Source of the DNA: Sabulicella glaciei
Lineage (GTDB): Bacteria > Pseudomonadota > Alphaproteobacteria > Acetobacterales > Acetobacteraceae
Length of the DNA: 64,000 nt
Assembly (NCBI RefSeq): GCF_026183895.1
Contig: NZ_JAPFQI010000010.1
Location: 1-64,000, forward strand
Direction of reading: 5' to 3'
Positions 23,217 through 32,195 of this stretch are shown here, piece after piece. A program made the translations under genes and the position numbers. Position 1 is the stretch's first letter. Each line of letters starts with the position of its first letter. The notes beneath the pieces are model-generated. The model made no database searches. It saw only the letters and a program-made list of their open reading frames with translations, and was not told the origin of the DNA.

Positions 23217-24340
23217 CCACCCAGACCCGCACCACCTCCCTGCACGAATTCATCTCCCCCACGGAGGAATTGCTGGAGGAAGCGCGCCGCGGCCGCATGT
23301 TCATCCTCGTCGATGACGAGGACCGTGAGAACGAGGGTGACCTCGTCATTCCCGCGCAATTCGCGACCTCGGACCAGGTCAACTTCATGGCCCGCTTCGC
23401 GCGCGGGCTGATCTGCCTCGCCATGACGCGCCACCGCGTCGAGCAGCTTGGGCTGCCGCTGATGGCGCAGAGCAACGGCACGCGGCACCAGACCGCCTTC
23501 ACCGTTTCCATCGAGGCGCGGGACGGCGTGTCCACCGGCATCAGCGCCGCCGACCGCGCCCGCACCGTCGCGGTGGCCATCAATCCGGAGATGGGGCGCG
23601 AGCACATCGTCACCCCGGGCCACGTCTTCCCGCTGGTGGCGCGCGAGGGCGGCACGCTGGTGCGCGCTGGGCACACGGAGGCGGCGGTGGATTTCGCGCG
23701 CCTCGCCGGGCTGAACCCCTCGGGCGTGATCTGCGAGATCATGAACGACGACGGCTCCATGGCACGCCTGCCGGACCTCGTTTCCTTCGCGCAGCATCAC
23801 GGGCTGAAGCTCGGCACCATCGCCGACCTGATCGCCTATCGCCGCCGCACGGAGAAGCTGGTGCGGCGCGTGGAGGAGGCGGAGATCCACCACGCGGTGG
23901 GCGGGGACTGGCGCGTCATCGCCTACAGCAGCGCCATCGAGCCGGGCGAGCACGTGGCGCTGGTGAAGGGCGAGCTGGATGGGCCGGAGCCGGTGCTCGC
24001 GCGCATGCACGCCGCCAACGTCATCAACGATCTCGTCGCCGGGCGCGGCACGCGGGAGCTGCACGCGGCGATGGAGGCCATCGCGGCGGAGGGGCGCGGC
24101 GTGGTGGTGCTGCTGCGCGACTGGCGGCCCGACGGGCTGTCCACGCAGCTGCGACAGACCCGCGACCGCAACGCCACCCCGCAGCTGCGCGACTACGGCA
24201 TCGGAGCGCAGATCCTGGCCGATCTGGGGGTGCGCGACATCGTGCGCCTGACCAACAACCCCCGCCCCCTGGTCGGGCTGGACGGGTGGGGCCTGCGGGT
24301 TGTGGAAACCCGGCCCTTGGCGCAAGAACGCCGCGCATGA
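23213..24340 (+). CDS. ribB: 3,4-dihydroxy-2-butanone-4-phosphate synthase with degenerate GTP cyclohydrolase II domain
   Basis: This 375-residue protein has an N-terminal RibB domain (about 15-215) with all hallmarks: VDDEDRENEGDLV, MARFARGLICLAM, RHQTAFTVSIEAR, TPGHVFPLVAREGG and HTEAAVDFARLAG. It makes the four-carbon unit of riboflavin. The C-terminal part aligns with GTP cyclohydrolase II, but where the zinc cysteines should be (HSEC...RCDC in E. coli RibA) it reads RMHAANVINDLVAGRG with no Cys, so GTP cyclohydrolase activity is very unlikely. Such inactive fusions (RibBX type) are known in proteobacteria. Start GTG23213 overlaps ribE. Confidence 0.93.
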   Translation: MTTQTRTTSLHEFISPTEELLEEARRGRMFILVDDEDRENEGDLVIPAQFATSDQVNFMARFARGLICLAMTRHRVEQLGLPLMAQSNGTRHQTAFTVSIEARDGVSTGISAADRARTVAVAINPEMGREHIVTPGHVFPLVAREGGTLVRAGHTEAAVDFARLAGLNPSGVICEIMNDDGSMARLPDLVSFAQHHGLKLGTIADLIAYRRRTEKLVRRVEEAEIHHAVGGDWRVIAYSSAIEPGEHVALVKGELDGPEPVLARMHAANVINDLVAGRGTRELHAAMEAIAAEGRGVVVLLRDWRPDGLSTQLRQTRDRNATPQLRDYGIGAQILADLGVRDIVRLTNNPRPLVGLDGWGLRVVETRPLAQERRA

Positions 24341-24813
24341 GCACCGCCGACGCGCCCGAACGCGCCCTCCCCAAGCTGGAGGGCGCGCCCCCACGCATCC
24401 TGCTGATCCAGGCCCCCTACTACGCCGAGGTGGTGGAGGGCATGGCGCGCGGCGTGCGGCGCGTGGTGGCGGAGCTGGACGGCACGCTCGACACGGTGGA
24501 CGTGGCCGGCGCCTTCGAGCTTCCGGCCGCGCTGCGCCTCGCCCTGTCCCAGCCCTATGACGGCTTCGTGCTGCTGGGCTGCGTGGTGCGCGGCGAGACG
24601 GACCACTACGACCATATCTGCCGCGAGGCCTGCTCCGGCGTCATGGCCATCACGGCGGAAACGGGCGCGGCGGTGGGGTTCGGCCTCCTGACCGTCCACA
24701 CCCTGGCCCAGGCCGAGGCGCGCTCCCGCGACGACCGGCACAACAAGGGCGCCGAGGCGGCCTCCGCCTGCCTCCTGCAGGTGGCGCTGCGCCGCCAGTG
24801 GGGCGTGGCGTGA
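24337..24813 (+). CDS. ribH: 6,7-dimethyl-8-ribityllumazine synthase
   Basis: This 158-residue enzyme joins the four-carbon unit to the pyrimidine precursor. It contains LLIQAPYYAEVVEGM, VDVAGAFELPAALRLAL, LGCVVRGETDHYDHICREA (with the catalytic His) and GLLTVHTLAQAEARS. Normal for the family. Start ATG24337 and the following nusB GTG both overlap neighbours by 4 nt. Confidence 0.96.
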   Translation: MSTADAPERALPKLEGAPPRILLIQAPYYAEVVEGMARGVRRVVAELDGTLDTVDVAGAFELPAALRLALSQPYDGFVLLGCVVRGETDHYDHICREACSGVMAITAETGAAVGFGLLTVHTLAQAEARSRDDRHNKGAEAASACLLQVALRRQWGVA

Positions 24814-25298
24814 AGGCGCAGCCGCGCGATCCCGCCAAGGGCCGCAAGCGCACCGGCGCGCGCGTCGCCGCCGTGCAGGCCCTGTTCAACGCCGAGGCTT
24901 CGGGCGAGACCGTCGAGACGGTGCTGGACCAGTTCCTGCGCCACCGCCTGGGCACCGTTCCCGGCCAGGAAGGCTTCGAGGACGGGCGGGTGGAGGAGGC
25001 GGATGCCTCGCTCTTCGTCCGCATCCTCCGCTCCGCCGCGACGGAAAGCGACGCGCTGGACACGCTGATCGCCAAGCACCTCGCCGCCGGCTGGGGCATG
25101 CCGCGGCTGGACCCGGTGATCCGCGGCATCCTGCGCGCCGCCGGGGCGGAGCTGCGCGACCGCGAGGGTCCGCCGGCCCGCGTCGTCATCAAGGAATACA
25201 TGGACATCGCCCACGGCTTCTTCGGGGGCGAGGAGCCGCGTTTCTGCAACGGCGTCTTGGACGCCATGGCGCGGAGCCTCCGGCCCGGCGACTTCTAG
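24810..25298 (+). CDS. nusB: Transcription antitermination factor NusB
   Basis: This 162-residue all-helical RNA-binding protein acts with NusE in rRNA antitermination. It has GARVAAVQALFNAEASGE at the N-terminus, IAKHLAAGWGMPRLDPVIRGILRAAGAEL, and VIKEYMDIAHGFFGGEEPRFCNGVLDAMA at the C-terminus. Start GTG24810 overlaps ribH by 4 nt. The position behind ribH and before thiL is the standard order. Confidence 0.95.
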   Translation: MKAQPRDPAKGRKRTGARVAAVQALFNAEASGETVETVLDQFLRHRLGTVPGQEGFEDGRVEEADASLFVRILRSAATESDALDTLIAKHLAAGWGMPRLDPVIRGILRAAGAELRDREGPPARVVIKEYMDIAHGFFGGEEPRFCNGVLDAMARSLRPGDF

Positions 25299-25313
25299 CG
25301 ATGCGCCTCTGAG

Positions 25314-26243
25314 ATGTCTGGCCCGCCGCCGGAATTCGGACTGATCGCGCGGCATTTCGCGCCGCTGGCCGGGCCGGGCGGGCTCGGGTTGCTGGACGAC
25401 GCGGCCCTGCTCTCGCCGCCCCTGGGCCAGGAATTGGTGCTGGCCGCCGACGCCATGGTGGCCGGGGTGCATTTCCTGCCCGACGACCCGCCCGACACGA
25501 TCGGCCGCAAGCTGCTGCGGGTGAATCTCAGCGACCTCGCCGCCATGGGGGCGGATCCTCTCGGCTACCTCATGACCATCGCCCTGCCGCGTGGCACCGG
25601 CGATGACTGGCTCGCGGGCTTCGCCGCCGGGTTGGCGGAGGACCAGGCGCGGTTCGGGCTGCGCGTGCTGGGCGGCGACACCGTCTCCACCCCCGGGCCG
25701 CTTTCGCTGTCCCTCACCATCCTCGGCACCGTGCCTGCGGGGCAGGCGATCCGGCGCGTCGGCGCACGTCCGGGCGACGAGATCTGGGTGTCCGGGCGGA
25801 TCGGCGATGGCTGGCTCGGGCTGCGGGCGGCGCGGGGCGAATGGCCCGATCCGGAGGGCGCGCTGGCGCGGCGCTACCGCCTGCCCGAGCCGCGTGTCGA
25901 AACCGGGCGGGCGCTGCGCGGCGTGGCGCGCGCCATGCTCGATGTCTCGGACGGGCTGCTGCAGGACCTGTCGCATCTCTGCCGCCTCGGCGGTTGCGCG
26001 GCGGAGGTGGAGGCGGCGCGCATCCCCGTTTCCGACGCTTCCGCCGACATCGCCGCGCTGGCGACGGGCGGCGACGACTACGAATTGCTGCTCGCCGCCG
26101 CGCCGGAGGATGCGTCGCGCTGCGCCGCGCTCGGCCTCGCGCCCATCGGTCGCTTCACGGAAGGACCGCCGCGTGTGACCTTGCGCGACGCGGCCGGGGG
26201 GGACATCACCCCGCGCCGGCTGGGATGGAGCCACGTCGAATGA
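25314..26243 (+). CDS. thiL: Thiamine-monophosphate kinase
   Basis: This 309-residue kinase phosphorylates thiamine monophosphate to thiamine diphosphate. Motifs of the PurM/ThiL fold are visible: LLDDAALL (Mg-binding), LRVNLSDLAAMGADPLGYLMTIALP, GGDTVSTPGPLSLSLTILG, DVSDGLLQDLSHL and TGGDDYELLL. Normal length. It is 15 bp behind nusB and overlaps the MFS gene by 4 nt. Confidence 0.95.
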   Translation: MSGPPPEFGLIARHFAPLAGPGGLGLLDDAALLSPPLGQELVLAADAMVAGVHFLPDDPPDTIGRKLLRVNLSDLAAMGADPLGYLMTIALPRGTGDDWLAGFAAGLAEDQARFGLRVLGGDTVSTPGPLSLSLTILGTVPAGQAIRRVGARPGDEIWVSGRIGDGWLGLRAARGEWPDPEGALARRYRLPEPRVETGRALRGVARAMLDVSDGLLQDLSHLCRLGGCAAEVEAARIPVSDASADIAALATGGDDYELLLAAAPEDASRCAALGLAPIGRFTEGPPRVTLRDAAGGDITPRRLGWSHVE

Positions 26244-27430
26244 CCCCCGAGGAGCGCGGCATGCGCCGCACCGTCTGGCGCCTGTTCTTCTGCCAGGCGC
26301 TGCTGAACACCACGCTGGTGGGTCAGGTCTCCATGGCGGCGCTGATCGGCCACTCGCTTTCCACCGACAAGTCGCTCGCGACCCTGCCCATGGCGGTGCA
26401 GATGACCGCGGTGATGGCGGCCTCCATCCCTGCCTCGCTCATCTTCGCGCGCTGGGGGCGGCGCACCGGCTTCCTGCTGGGCGCGATGCTGTCGCTGCTG
26501 GGCTCGATCACCTTCGCTGCGGGCGTGTGGATGGGGGATTTCGTCGTCTACTGCACGGGCGCGGTCTTCGCCGGGCTCGGCATCGGCATCGGCCAGCACT
26601 ACCGCTTCGCGGCGGCCGAGGCGGCGACGCCCGAATACCGTCCGCGCGCCATCGCCCTGGTGATGGCCGGGCCGGTGCTGTCCGCGATCTTCGGGCCGGA
26701 GATCGTGAAGCACACCCACGCCGCCTTCGCGCCGACGTTGTTCCTGGGCACCTATCTCGTCCTCGCCGTGCTGCCGGTGCTGTGCCTTCTGCTGCTGACC
26801 GGGCTGCGCCTGCCGCCCCTGCCCCCGCGCGGCGCCGGGCGCACCCCGCTGCTGGAGATCATGCGGCGGCCGCAATTCATCTCCGCCGCCGCCGCGGGCA
26901 TGGTGTCCTATGGCGCGATGAACCTCGCCATGACGGCGACGCCGCTGGAGATGATGCTGTGCGGCTTCGGCGTCGCCTCCTCCGCCACGGTGATCCAGTT
27001 CCACGCCGTGTCCATGTTCGCGCCGGGCTTCTTCACGGGCCACCTGATCGTGCGCTTCGGCGTGCGGCGCATCATCGCCGTGGGGGCGGCGCTGATCGCC
27101 GCCTCCGTGCTGGTTTCGGTGGCGGGTAAGGAGTTCTGGCACTTCGCCACCGGGCTTGCCCTGCTGGGTCTGGGCTGGAACTTCATGTTCGTGGGCGCCA
27201 CCAACCTGCTCGGCACGGCGCATCGGCCGGAGGAGCGGGTGAAGGCCCAGGCGGCCAACGACTTCCTGGTCTTCGGCACGGTGGCGGCCACCGCCTTCCT
27301 GTCCGGCTTCGTCCATGCCCGGCTGGGATGGGAGGCGCTGAACCTCCTCCTCCTCCCTGCCCTGGCAGGCGCGGTGGCGCTGATCGCCTGGCAGGCGGCG
27401 CGGGTGCGTCCGGCCCCCGCCGCCGCCTGA
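26240..27430 (+). CDS. MFS transporter
   Basis: This 396-residue protein has twelve predicted membrane segments and an MFS loop motif (RWGRRTGFLLGAML at about 72-85). Start ATG26240 overlaps thiL by 4 nt, so it forms the end of the rpiB-to-thiL block. The N-terminal half has QVSMAALIGHSLS, and helix 8 carries PLEMMLCGFGVASSATVIQFH, unlike the common drug transporters; the substrate is unknown. The position suggests a vitamin or metabolite, but this is inference. Confidence 0.85.
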   Translation: MTPEERGMRRTVWRLFFCQALLNTTLVGQVSMAALIGHSLSTDKSLATLPMAVQMTAVMAASIPASLIFARWGRRTGFLLGAMLSLLGSITFAAGVWMGDFVVYCTGAVFAGLGIGIGQHYRFAAAEAATPEYRPRAIALVMAGPVLSAIFGPEIVKHTHAAFAPTLFLGTYLVLAVLPVLCLLLLTGLRLPPLPPRGAGRTPLLEIMRRPQFISAAAAGMVSYGAMNLAMTATPLEMMLCGFGVASSATVIQFHAVSMFAPGFFTGHLIVRFGVRRIIAVGAALIAASVLVSVAGKEFWHFATGLALLGLGWNFMFVGATNLLGTAHRPEERVKAQAANDFLVFGTVAATAFLSGFVHARLGWEALNLLLLPALAGAVALIAWQAARVRPAPAAA

Positions 27431-27437
27431 CCGGGCC

Positions 27438-28673
27438 TCAGCGCGCCCCCGCCGGCGCCGCCCCCTCCTGCGGCGCCACCATGGTCTGCGCCGTTGCGGC
27501 GAGGTCGAAATCGGAACGCAGCTCGGCCGGGATGGCGGCGCGGCGGGTGATGCGCCAGGCGACGAAGGCCGCGAGGACGAGATGCGCCATCGCCGTCGCC
27601 ATGAACAGCCCCGACGGCCCGAAGACGCGCATCAGGATTGAGGCGAGGAGCGGCCCCGCCACCGCCCCCATCCCATTGGCGAGCAGCAGGCCGGAGGAGG
27701 ATTCCACGAATTCCGACGACGCCGAGTAATCGAAGGCATGGGCAGCGCAGATGGCGTAGAGCGGAAATGCCGCCGCGCCGAACAGCGCCGCCAGCAGCGC
27801 CATGGCCAGCCCCGTCTCGCCCACCCCCATGACGAGGCCGATCGCCGCCGCCGCGCCGACGAGGCAGGCGCCGATCACCACGATGCGACGGTCCAGCCGG
27901 TCGGACAGGCGGCCGATGGGCCATTGCACCAGCGCGCCGCCGAACACGGCGATGGACATGAAGATCGCCACCTGCCGCGTGTCGGCGCCCATCGCGACCA
28001 CATAGGCCGGGCCCAGCGCCCAGAAGGCGCCGGAGGCGAGGCCGGCCATCATCACCCCCACCACCCCCACCGGCGAGATGCGGTAAAGCTTGATGGGCCG
28101 CAGCCGCGCCTCGGCCAGCGGCGCGGGCGGCGGCGAGGCGGTGAGCGCCACCGGCACCGCCGCAAGCGACACGAGGATGGAGGCGAGCGCGAAGAGCGGG
28201 AAGCGCGACGGATCCGCCAGGGTGAGCATCATCTGCCCGATCACGATCACGCCCAGGTTGATCATGGTGTAGAGGCCCATGACCATGCCCCGGTTCTCGT
28301 TGCCCGCGCGCTCGTTCAGCCAGCTTTCGATGACGAGGTAGAGGCCGGCGAAGCAGAAGCCGGTGATGGCGCGCAGCACCGCCCAGGTGAAGGGCTCGAT
28401 CACCATCGCGTGGATCAGCACCACGGTGGAGGCGACGGAGGCCAGCGCGGCAAAGGTGCGGATATGACCCACGCGCTGGATCATCCGCCCACCGAGGATG
28501 CAGCCCACGACGAAGCCGAGGAAGTAGGAGGAGCCTTGCAGACCGATCTCCGTCGGGTCGAATTCCTCGAAGCTGGCACGCACGGGCAGCAAGGTGGATT
28601 GCAGCCCATTGCCCATGATGAGGATCGCGACGGACAGCAGCAATGCGGAGATCGGGGACAGCAATGCCCTCAT
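27438..28673 (-). CDS. MFS transporter (YcaD/sugar-type)
   Basis: This 411-residue, twelve-helix transporter is convergent with the preceding MFS gene (7 bp apart). The sequence has GCILGGRMIQRVGHIRTFAALAS (motif A), GLYLVIESWLNERAGNENRGMVMGLYTMINL and GALVQWPIGRLSDRLDRR. This pattern matches the YcaD/MFS family annotated as transporter of unknown substrate. The promoter lies in the 250 bp divergent region shared with the response regulator gene. Confidence 0.87.
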   Translation of the reverse strand: MRALLSPISALLLSVAILIMGNGLQSTLLPVRASFEEFDPTEIGLQGSSYFLGFVVGCILGGRMIQRVGHIRTFAALASVASTVVLIHAMVIEPFTWAVLRAITGFCFAGLYLVIESWLNERAGNENRGMVMGLYTMINLGVIVIGQMMLTLADPSRFPLFALASILVSLAAVPVALTASPPPAPLAEARLRPIKLYRISPVGVVGVMMAGLASGAFWALGPAYVVAMGADTRQVAIFMSIAVFGGALVQWPIGRLSDRLDRRIVVIGACLVGAAAAIGLVMGVGETGLAMALLAALFGAAAFPLYAICAAHAFDYSASSEFVESSSGLLLANGMGAVAGPLLASILMRVFGPSGLFMATAMAHLVLAAFVAWRITRRAAIPAELRSDFDLAATAQTMVAPQEGAAPAGAR

Positions 28674-28923
28674 GCGGAAGGCTCCTGTTGATGTGGGGGA
28701 GGTGTTTCCGTGCCCAACGCCTCAGGACGCGGGCGGATGACCGGGAATGCAGCCTGTGGCTTTCAGGGCGCAGCGTTCACTTTTATACGAAGGGCTTCGC
28801 AGGTCTCGCTTTACTTTTCAACCGCACCCCCAAAGATGTTGCATTGTGGAGACAACGCGGCGAGGGGGCCGGCTTCTGCCGGACGCCGCGTTTGGTTTCG
28901 GCCGTGACAGGCGCATGGGGTGC
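28674..28923. other. Divergent intergenic region
   Basis: The 250 bp contain the promoters of the MFS gene (minus) and the response regulator (plus). Plus-strand frames are open from 28747 into the regulator, but ATG28924 fits the protein family better. No convincing operator was seen. Confidence 0.4.
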
Positions 28924-29331
28924 ATGACAAACAGGGGCAGCGACAACGCGACGTTGGAGGACTGGTACCCTCAGCTGGAGGGGCGCCACTTCCTTGTCGT
29001 CGAGGATGAGTTCCTGATCGCCTGCTGGCTGGAGCAGGTGCTCACCGGGCTCGGTGCGACGGTGTCGCATGCCAGCAACGTGACCACCGCGCTGGAAACG
29101 ATCAGCAGCCGCGCACCCGATGCCGCGCTGCTGGACTTCAACCTCGGCGAGGGGCGCAGTTCCATTCCCATCGCCGATGTGCTGGAGGCGCAGGGCATTC
29201 CCTTCGGCTTCATCACCGCCTCCGACCGTCGCGTTCGGGAATCGCACCATCGCGACCGGCCGACGGCGCCGAAGCCGACCTTTGACGAGGACCTGCACGC
29301 CCTGCTGCGAAAGATGCTGGCCGGGGTCTGA
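28924..29331 (+). CDS. Single-domain response regulator
   Basis: This 135-residue receiver-only protein has LVVEDEFLIACWLEQVL (acidic pair), AALLDFNLGEGRSSIPIADVL (phospho-acceptor Asp), FGFITASD (Thr) and APKPTF (Lys). It carries no output domain, so it acts through partner proteins. It is transcribed convergently with the adjacent HWE/HisKA_2-type histidine kinase only 9 bp away, its likely partner. Start ATG28924 (an alternative ATG lies at 28915). Confidence 0.88.
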   Translation: MTNRGSDNATLEDWYPQLEGRHFLVVEDEFLIACWLEQVLTGLGATVSHASNVTTALETISSRAPDAALLDFNLGEGRSSIPIADVLEAQGIPFGFITASDRRVRESHHRDRPTAPKPTFDEDLHALLRKMLAGV

Positions 29332-29340
29332 GGTCCGGCC

Positions 29341-30405
29341 TCAGCCCGCACGCGCCTGGACCGGGAAGCGCAGCGTCTGGGTAACGCCGCCACCCGGGCC
29401 GGTCGGGCCTGTCACGATATTGCCATCCAGCTGCGCGGCCAGGGCGCGCATCAGGCGCCGCCCCATGCCGGCGCGGCGGCGGAACTCCTCGGGCACCTCC
29501 TCGGGCGGCGACTGCGCCATTCCCACCCCGTCATCGCTCACCGCGAGCAGGTATTCATCCCCCTCGCGGCTGAAGCGCAGCGTCACCGTCCCGGACCGGT
29601 CCCCGGGAAAGGCGTGCTTCACCGCGTTGGTGACGAGTTCGTTCAGGACCAGCCCCACCGCCCCGGCGCGGGAGATGGACAGGAGGTGGCTCTCCCCTGC
29701 CAGCGCGAGGGCGATGGGCGTGAGGTTGGTGAGGTTGGTGCGCAGGTCCGTGACCAGGTCGCGCAGGTAGTCGCAGACATCGATCTCCATCGGGTGGGTG
29801 CCATCGGGGCGGCCGAGCCGGTCATGGACCCGCGCCAGCACCCGTACCCGCTCGTTCACCGCATCCAGCGCCGCCACCGTCTCGGGCGAGGATTCCATGG
29901 CCTGGAGCGAGATGGTGGCGCTGATGCGGGCCAGGTCGTTCTTCACCCGGTGCTCCAGCTCGGCGAGGAGGAGGTCGCGCTCGTGGGCCACTTCCTCGGC
30001 GTGGCGCCGCGCCTCCTCCGCCTGCTCCCGCAGCTTTTCCACGTTCTGGTAGGCAAGGTGCAGCGCCTCCGTCACCAGCGCGACGAAAAGGCCGGTCACG
30101 GTGAACAGCGCGATGCTGACCAGCGCGGAGCGGTCCAGCACGGCGAAGGAGCCATGGGGCGGAAAAAAGAAATAAACCGCGAGCACCGCGCTCAGCAGCG
30201 TGGCGAAGATGCCCGATCCCCGATCGAACACCACGGCTGAAAGAATGATTGCGGGGAAGAAGAACAGGAAGGGCAGCCCCTGCTGCTCGGGAAACAGCGA
30301 GACGCGGATGCCGAAGAACACCAGCACGAGCCCCCCTGCCGCCAGCCAACGCAGGGCGGTGGAGACGGACTGGGTCAAGGCAGGTCGGAGCAGGCGGCGC
30401 AGCAT
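29341..30405 (-). CDS. Sensor histidine kinase (DUF4118 membrane domain, HisKA_2 type)
   Basis: This 354-residue kinase has four membrane helices (about 20-120) of the DUF4118 type (FLFFFPAIILSAVVFDRGSGIFATLLSAVLA, a KdpD-like sensor), a short coiled coil, and a HisKA_2 dimerisation/phosphoacceptor motif (LLAELEHRVKNDLARISATISLQA). It ends in an HATPase_c domain with VLNELVTNAVKHAFPG and VSDDGVGM. This HWE/HK-related class is typical of alphaproteobacterial general stress and light responses. It probably phosphorylates the adjacent single-domain regulator. Confidence 0.9.
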   Translation of the reverse strand: MLRRLLRPALTQSVSTALRWLAAGGLVLVFFGIRVSLFPEQQGLPFLFFFPAIILSAVVFDRGSGIFATLLSAVLAVYFFFPPHGSFAVLDRSALVSIALFTVTGLFVALVTEALHLAYQNVEKLREQAEEARRHAEEVAHERDLLLAELEHRVKNDLARISATISLQAMESSPETVAALDAVNERVRVLARVHDRLGRPDGTHPMEIDVCDYLRDLVTDLRTNLTNLTPIALALAGESHLLSISRAGAVGLVLNELVTNAVKHAFPGDRSGTVTLRFSREGDEYLLAVSDDGVGMAQSPPEEVPEEFRRRAGMGRRLMRALAAQLDGNIVTGPTGPGGGVTQTLRFPVQARAG

Positions 30406-30659
30406 GGCCCGCGCTTAACCTTGCAAGGGTCCCTGCGGTTGAAATCACCCTCGACACGAGAAGCGCGCTGTCCGGCGCCCCCGCCCGAACCGAGGGCCAT
30501 CCGCGCGATTGCGGGTCAAACGGGAGAGCACCGTGCGCGGGGAAGCCTTCGTTTTTCCGGGCAAGGTTGACGCAAATCAATGTGGCATCCATCTCGGTCC
30601 TGCATCGTGCCGGCGTGAACAGTCGGGAGCACCCGGCAGCACCCCTCCTGGCCGGAAGA
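30406..30659. other. Upstream region of the stress module
   Basis: The 254 bp between the histidine kinase gene (divergent) and the universal stress protein gene hold the FNR/FixK-type box and presumably the promoter. No coding sequence is convincing, although a frame is open from 30249 into the stress protein gene. Confidence 0.5.
30567..30580. promoter_or_regulatory. FNR/FixK-type binding site
   Basis: TTGACGCAAATCAA fits the CRP/FNR-family consensus TTGA-N6-TCAA. It lies 80 bp before the start codon of the universal stress protein gene, a position suitable for activation under low oxygen. It predicts that the stress protein, CBS-BON protein and P1B ATPase genes are induced by an FNR, FixK or similar regulator. 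Confidence 0.7.
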
Positions 30660-31448
30660 ATGACACGCATGACGCTTACGACCCTCGTCACCCACGTCGA
30701 GCCGGGCGAGGCCGCCTCCCTCGATGCGACCCTCGCCATGCCCTTCGCCCTGACCGAGGCCTGGTCCGCCCATCTCACGACGCTGGTCTTCACCACGGAC
30801 ACGCTGGCGGCCGCCGACGAGGCGCAGGCCGCCGCCCATGTGCGCGAGGCCGCGGAGCGGCGCGGCGTGTCCTGTGAGATCCGCTCCCGCAGCAGCTTCG
30901 CCCATGGCATCGGCGAGGTCCTGGTGGACCATCTCCGCGTCGCCGATCTCGGGGTGCTGGCGCTGCGCGGCGGCGCGGGCGTGGGGCACCGCATGATGCT
31001 GGGCGCCGCGATCTTCGAAAGCGGCCGCCCCGTCCTGCTGGCGCCGCATGGCGGGATGCCGGCTGCGGAGTTCGGCCGCGTCGTGGTGGCGTGGGACGCC
31101 TCGGCCGCCGCGGTGCGCGCGATCCACGGCGCCCTGCCCTTCATCCGGCGCGCCGCGGAAACCCTGGTCGTCACCGTCACGGAAGAGAAGGATTTCCGGC
31201 CGGACCAATCGGGCGTCGAGGTGACGCGCCTGCTGGCGCGGCACGGGGCGAAGGCCCGCTTCGTCGCGGTGCCGCGCGATGGCGGCAGCGTGTCCGAGGC
31301 GCTGTATGCAGCGGCGCGGGGCGCGGAGGCGGACCTGCTCGTCATGGGCGCGCAGCGCCATTCGCCGCTGCACAACATGGTGTTCGGCAGCGCGACGCGG
31401 GAATTGCTGTCCGGCGGGCCAAGCCTGCCGACCCTGGTCGCCGCCTGA
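30660..31448 (+). CDS. Tandem universal stress protein
   Basis: This 262-residue protein has two UspA-like segments: the N-terminal one (MTLTTLVTHVEPGEAASLDATLAM to RPVLLAPHGG) is degenerate, and the C-terminal one (VVVAWDASAAAVRAIHGAL to LLVMGAQRHSPLHNMVFGSATRELL) retains the ATP-binding G-x2-G-x9-G/S region. It probably helps survival during oxygen limitation or stress. Start ATG30660 has GGAAG upstream; an alternative ATG is at 30669. It leads a module behind the FNR-type box. Confidence 0.88.
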   Translation: MTRMTLTTLVTHVEPGEAASLDATLAMPFALTEAWSAHLTTLVFTTDTLAAADEAQAAAHVREAAERRGVSCEIRSRSSFAHGIGEVLVDHLRVADLGVLALRGGAGVGHRMMLGAAIFESGRPVLLAPHGGMPAAEFGRVVVAWDASAAAVRAIHGALPFIRRAAETLVVTVTEEKDFRPDQSGVEVTRLLARHGAKARFVAVPRDGGSVSEALYAAARGAEADLLVMGAQRHSPLHNMVFGSATRELLSGGPSLPTLVAA

Positions 31449-31486
31449 CCCGCCCTCCTCGGCCAGACAAGAAAGGAAGCAGCACC

Positions 31487-32185
31487 ATGCGCGCCGCCGA
31501 TCTCATGACCGCCTCCCTGCTCACCGTCACGCCCGACACCCCCATCGCGGAGGTCGCGAACCTGCTGGCCAGCCGCGGGGTTTCCGCGGTCCCGGTGCTG
31601 GAGGCGGATGGGCGCCTCGCCGGCATCGTCACGGAAGCCGACCTGGTGCGCCGCGTGGCAGGCGAGGCAGCGGGGCGCCGGCCCGGCTGGTTCTCCACCG
31701 TCGTGACCGGCCGCGTCGGAACCGAGGCCGACCACTACGCCCGGATGCATGGCGCCCGCGCCTCGGACGTCATGACCACCGAGGTGGTGACGGTGGAGGA
31801 GGACACTCCCGCCGCCGACATCGCCCGCCTCATGGAGGATCGGAAGGTCAAGCGCGTGCCGGTGCTGCGCGACGGCCAGCTCGTTGGCATCGTCTCGCGC
31901 GCCGACCTGCTCGGCCTCGCCTTCGCTCCGCCCTCCGCCACCGCCGGACCGGTGCCGGACGAGCGGATCCGCCGCGCCGTGGAGGCGGCGCTGCGCGAGC
32001 AGAACTGGGCGGATGCCTCGCTGGTCTATCCCGCCGTGTCCTCGGGGGTGGTCACCTTTCACGGCTTCTGCCGCTCGCCCTCCGTGCCCAAGGCGCTGCG
32101 CGTCCTGGCCGAGCGCGTGCCCGGGGTGAAGGGCGTCGAGATGGACCTCGCCCCGCCGCCGCCCTTCGTCCTGGGAGTTCCCTGA
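31487..32185 (+). CDS. CBS-pair and BON domain protein
   Basis: This 232-residue protein starts with two CBS domains (MRAADLMTASLLTVTPDTPIAEVANLL and SDVMTTEVVTVEEDTPAADIARLM, each ending in GIVT/GIVSRADL) and ends with a BON-like segment (DERIRRAVEAALREQ and VSSGVVTFHGF). CBS pairs sense adenosine nucleotides; BON segments bind membranes or partners. It is 38 bp downstream of the universal stress protein gene, in the same transcription unit, and is likely a redox or energy sensor. Confidence 0.9.
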   Translation: MRAADLMTASLLTVTPDTPIAEVANLLASRGVSAVPVLEADGRLAGIVTEADLVRRVAGEAAGRRPGWFSTVVTGRVGTEADHYARMHGARASDVMTTEVVTVEEDTPAADIARLMEDRKVKRVPVLRDGQLVGIVSRADLLGLAFAPPSATAGPVPDERIRRAVEAALREQNWADASLVYPAVSSGVVTFHGFCRSPSVPKALRVLAERVPGVKGVEMDLAPPPPFVLGVP

Positions 32186-32195
32186 GGGCAGGGGC

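Noticed and set aside
28743-28777. EcfG-type promoter (GGAAT...CGTT) before the response regulator
   Set aside because: The spacing between the two elements is about 25 bases instead of 16-17 and the first element is imperfect.
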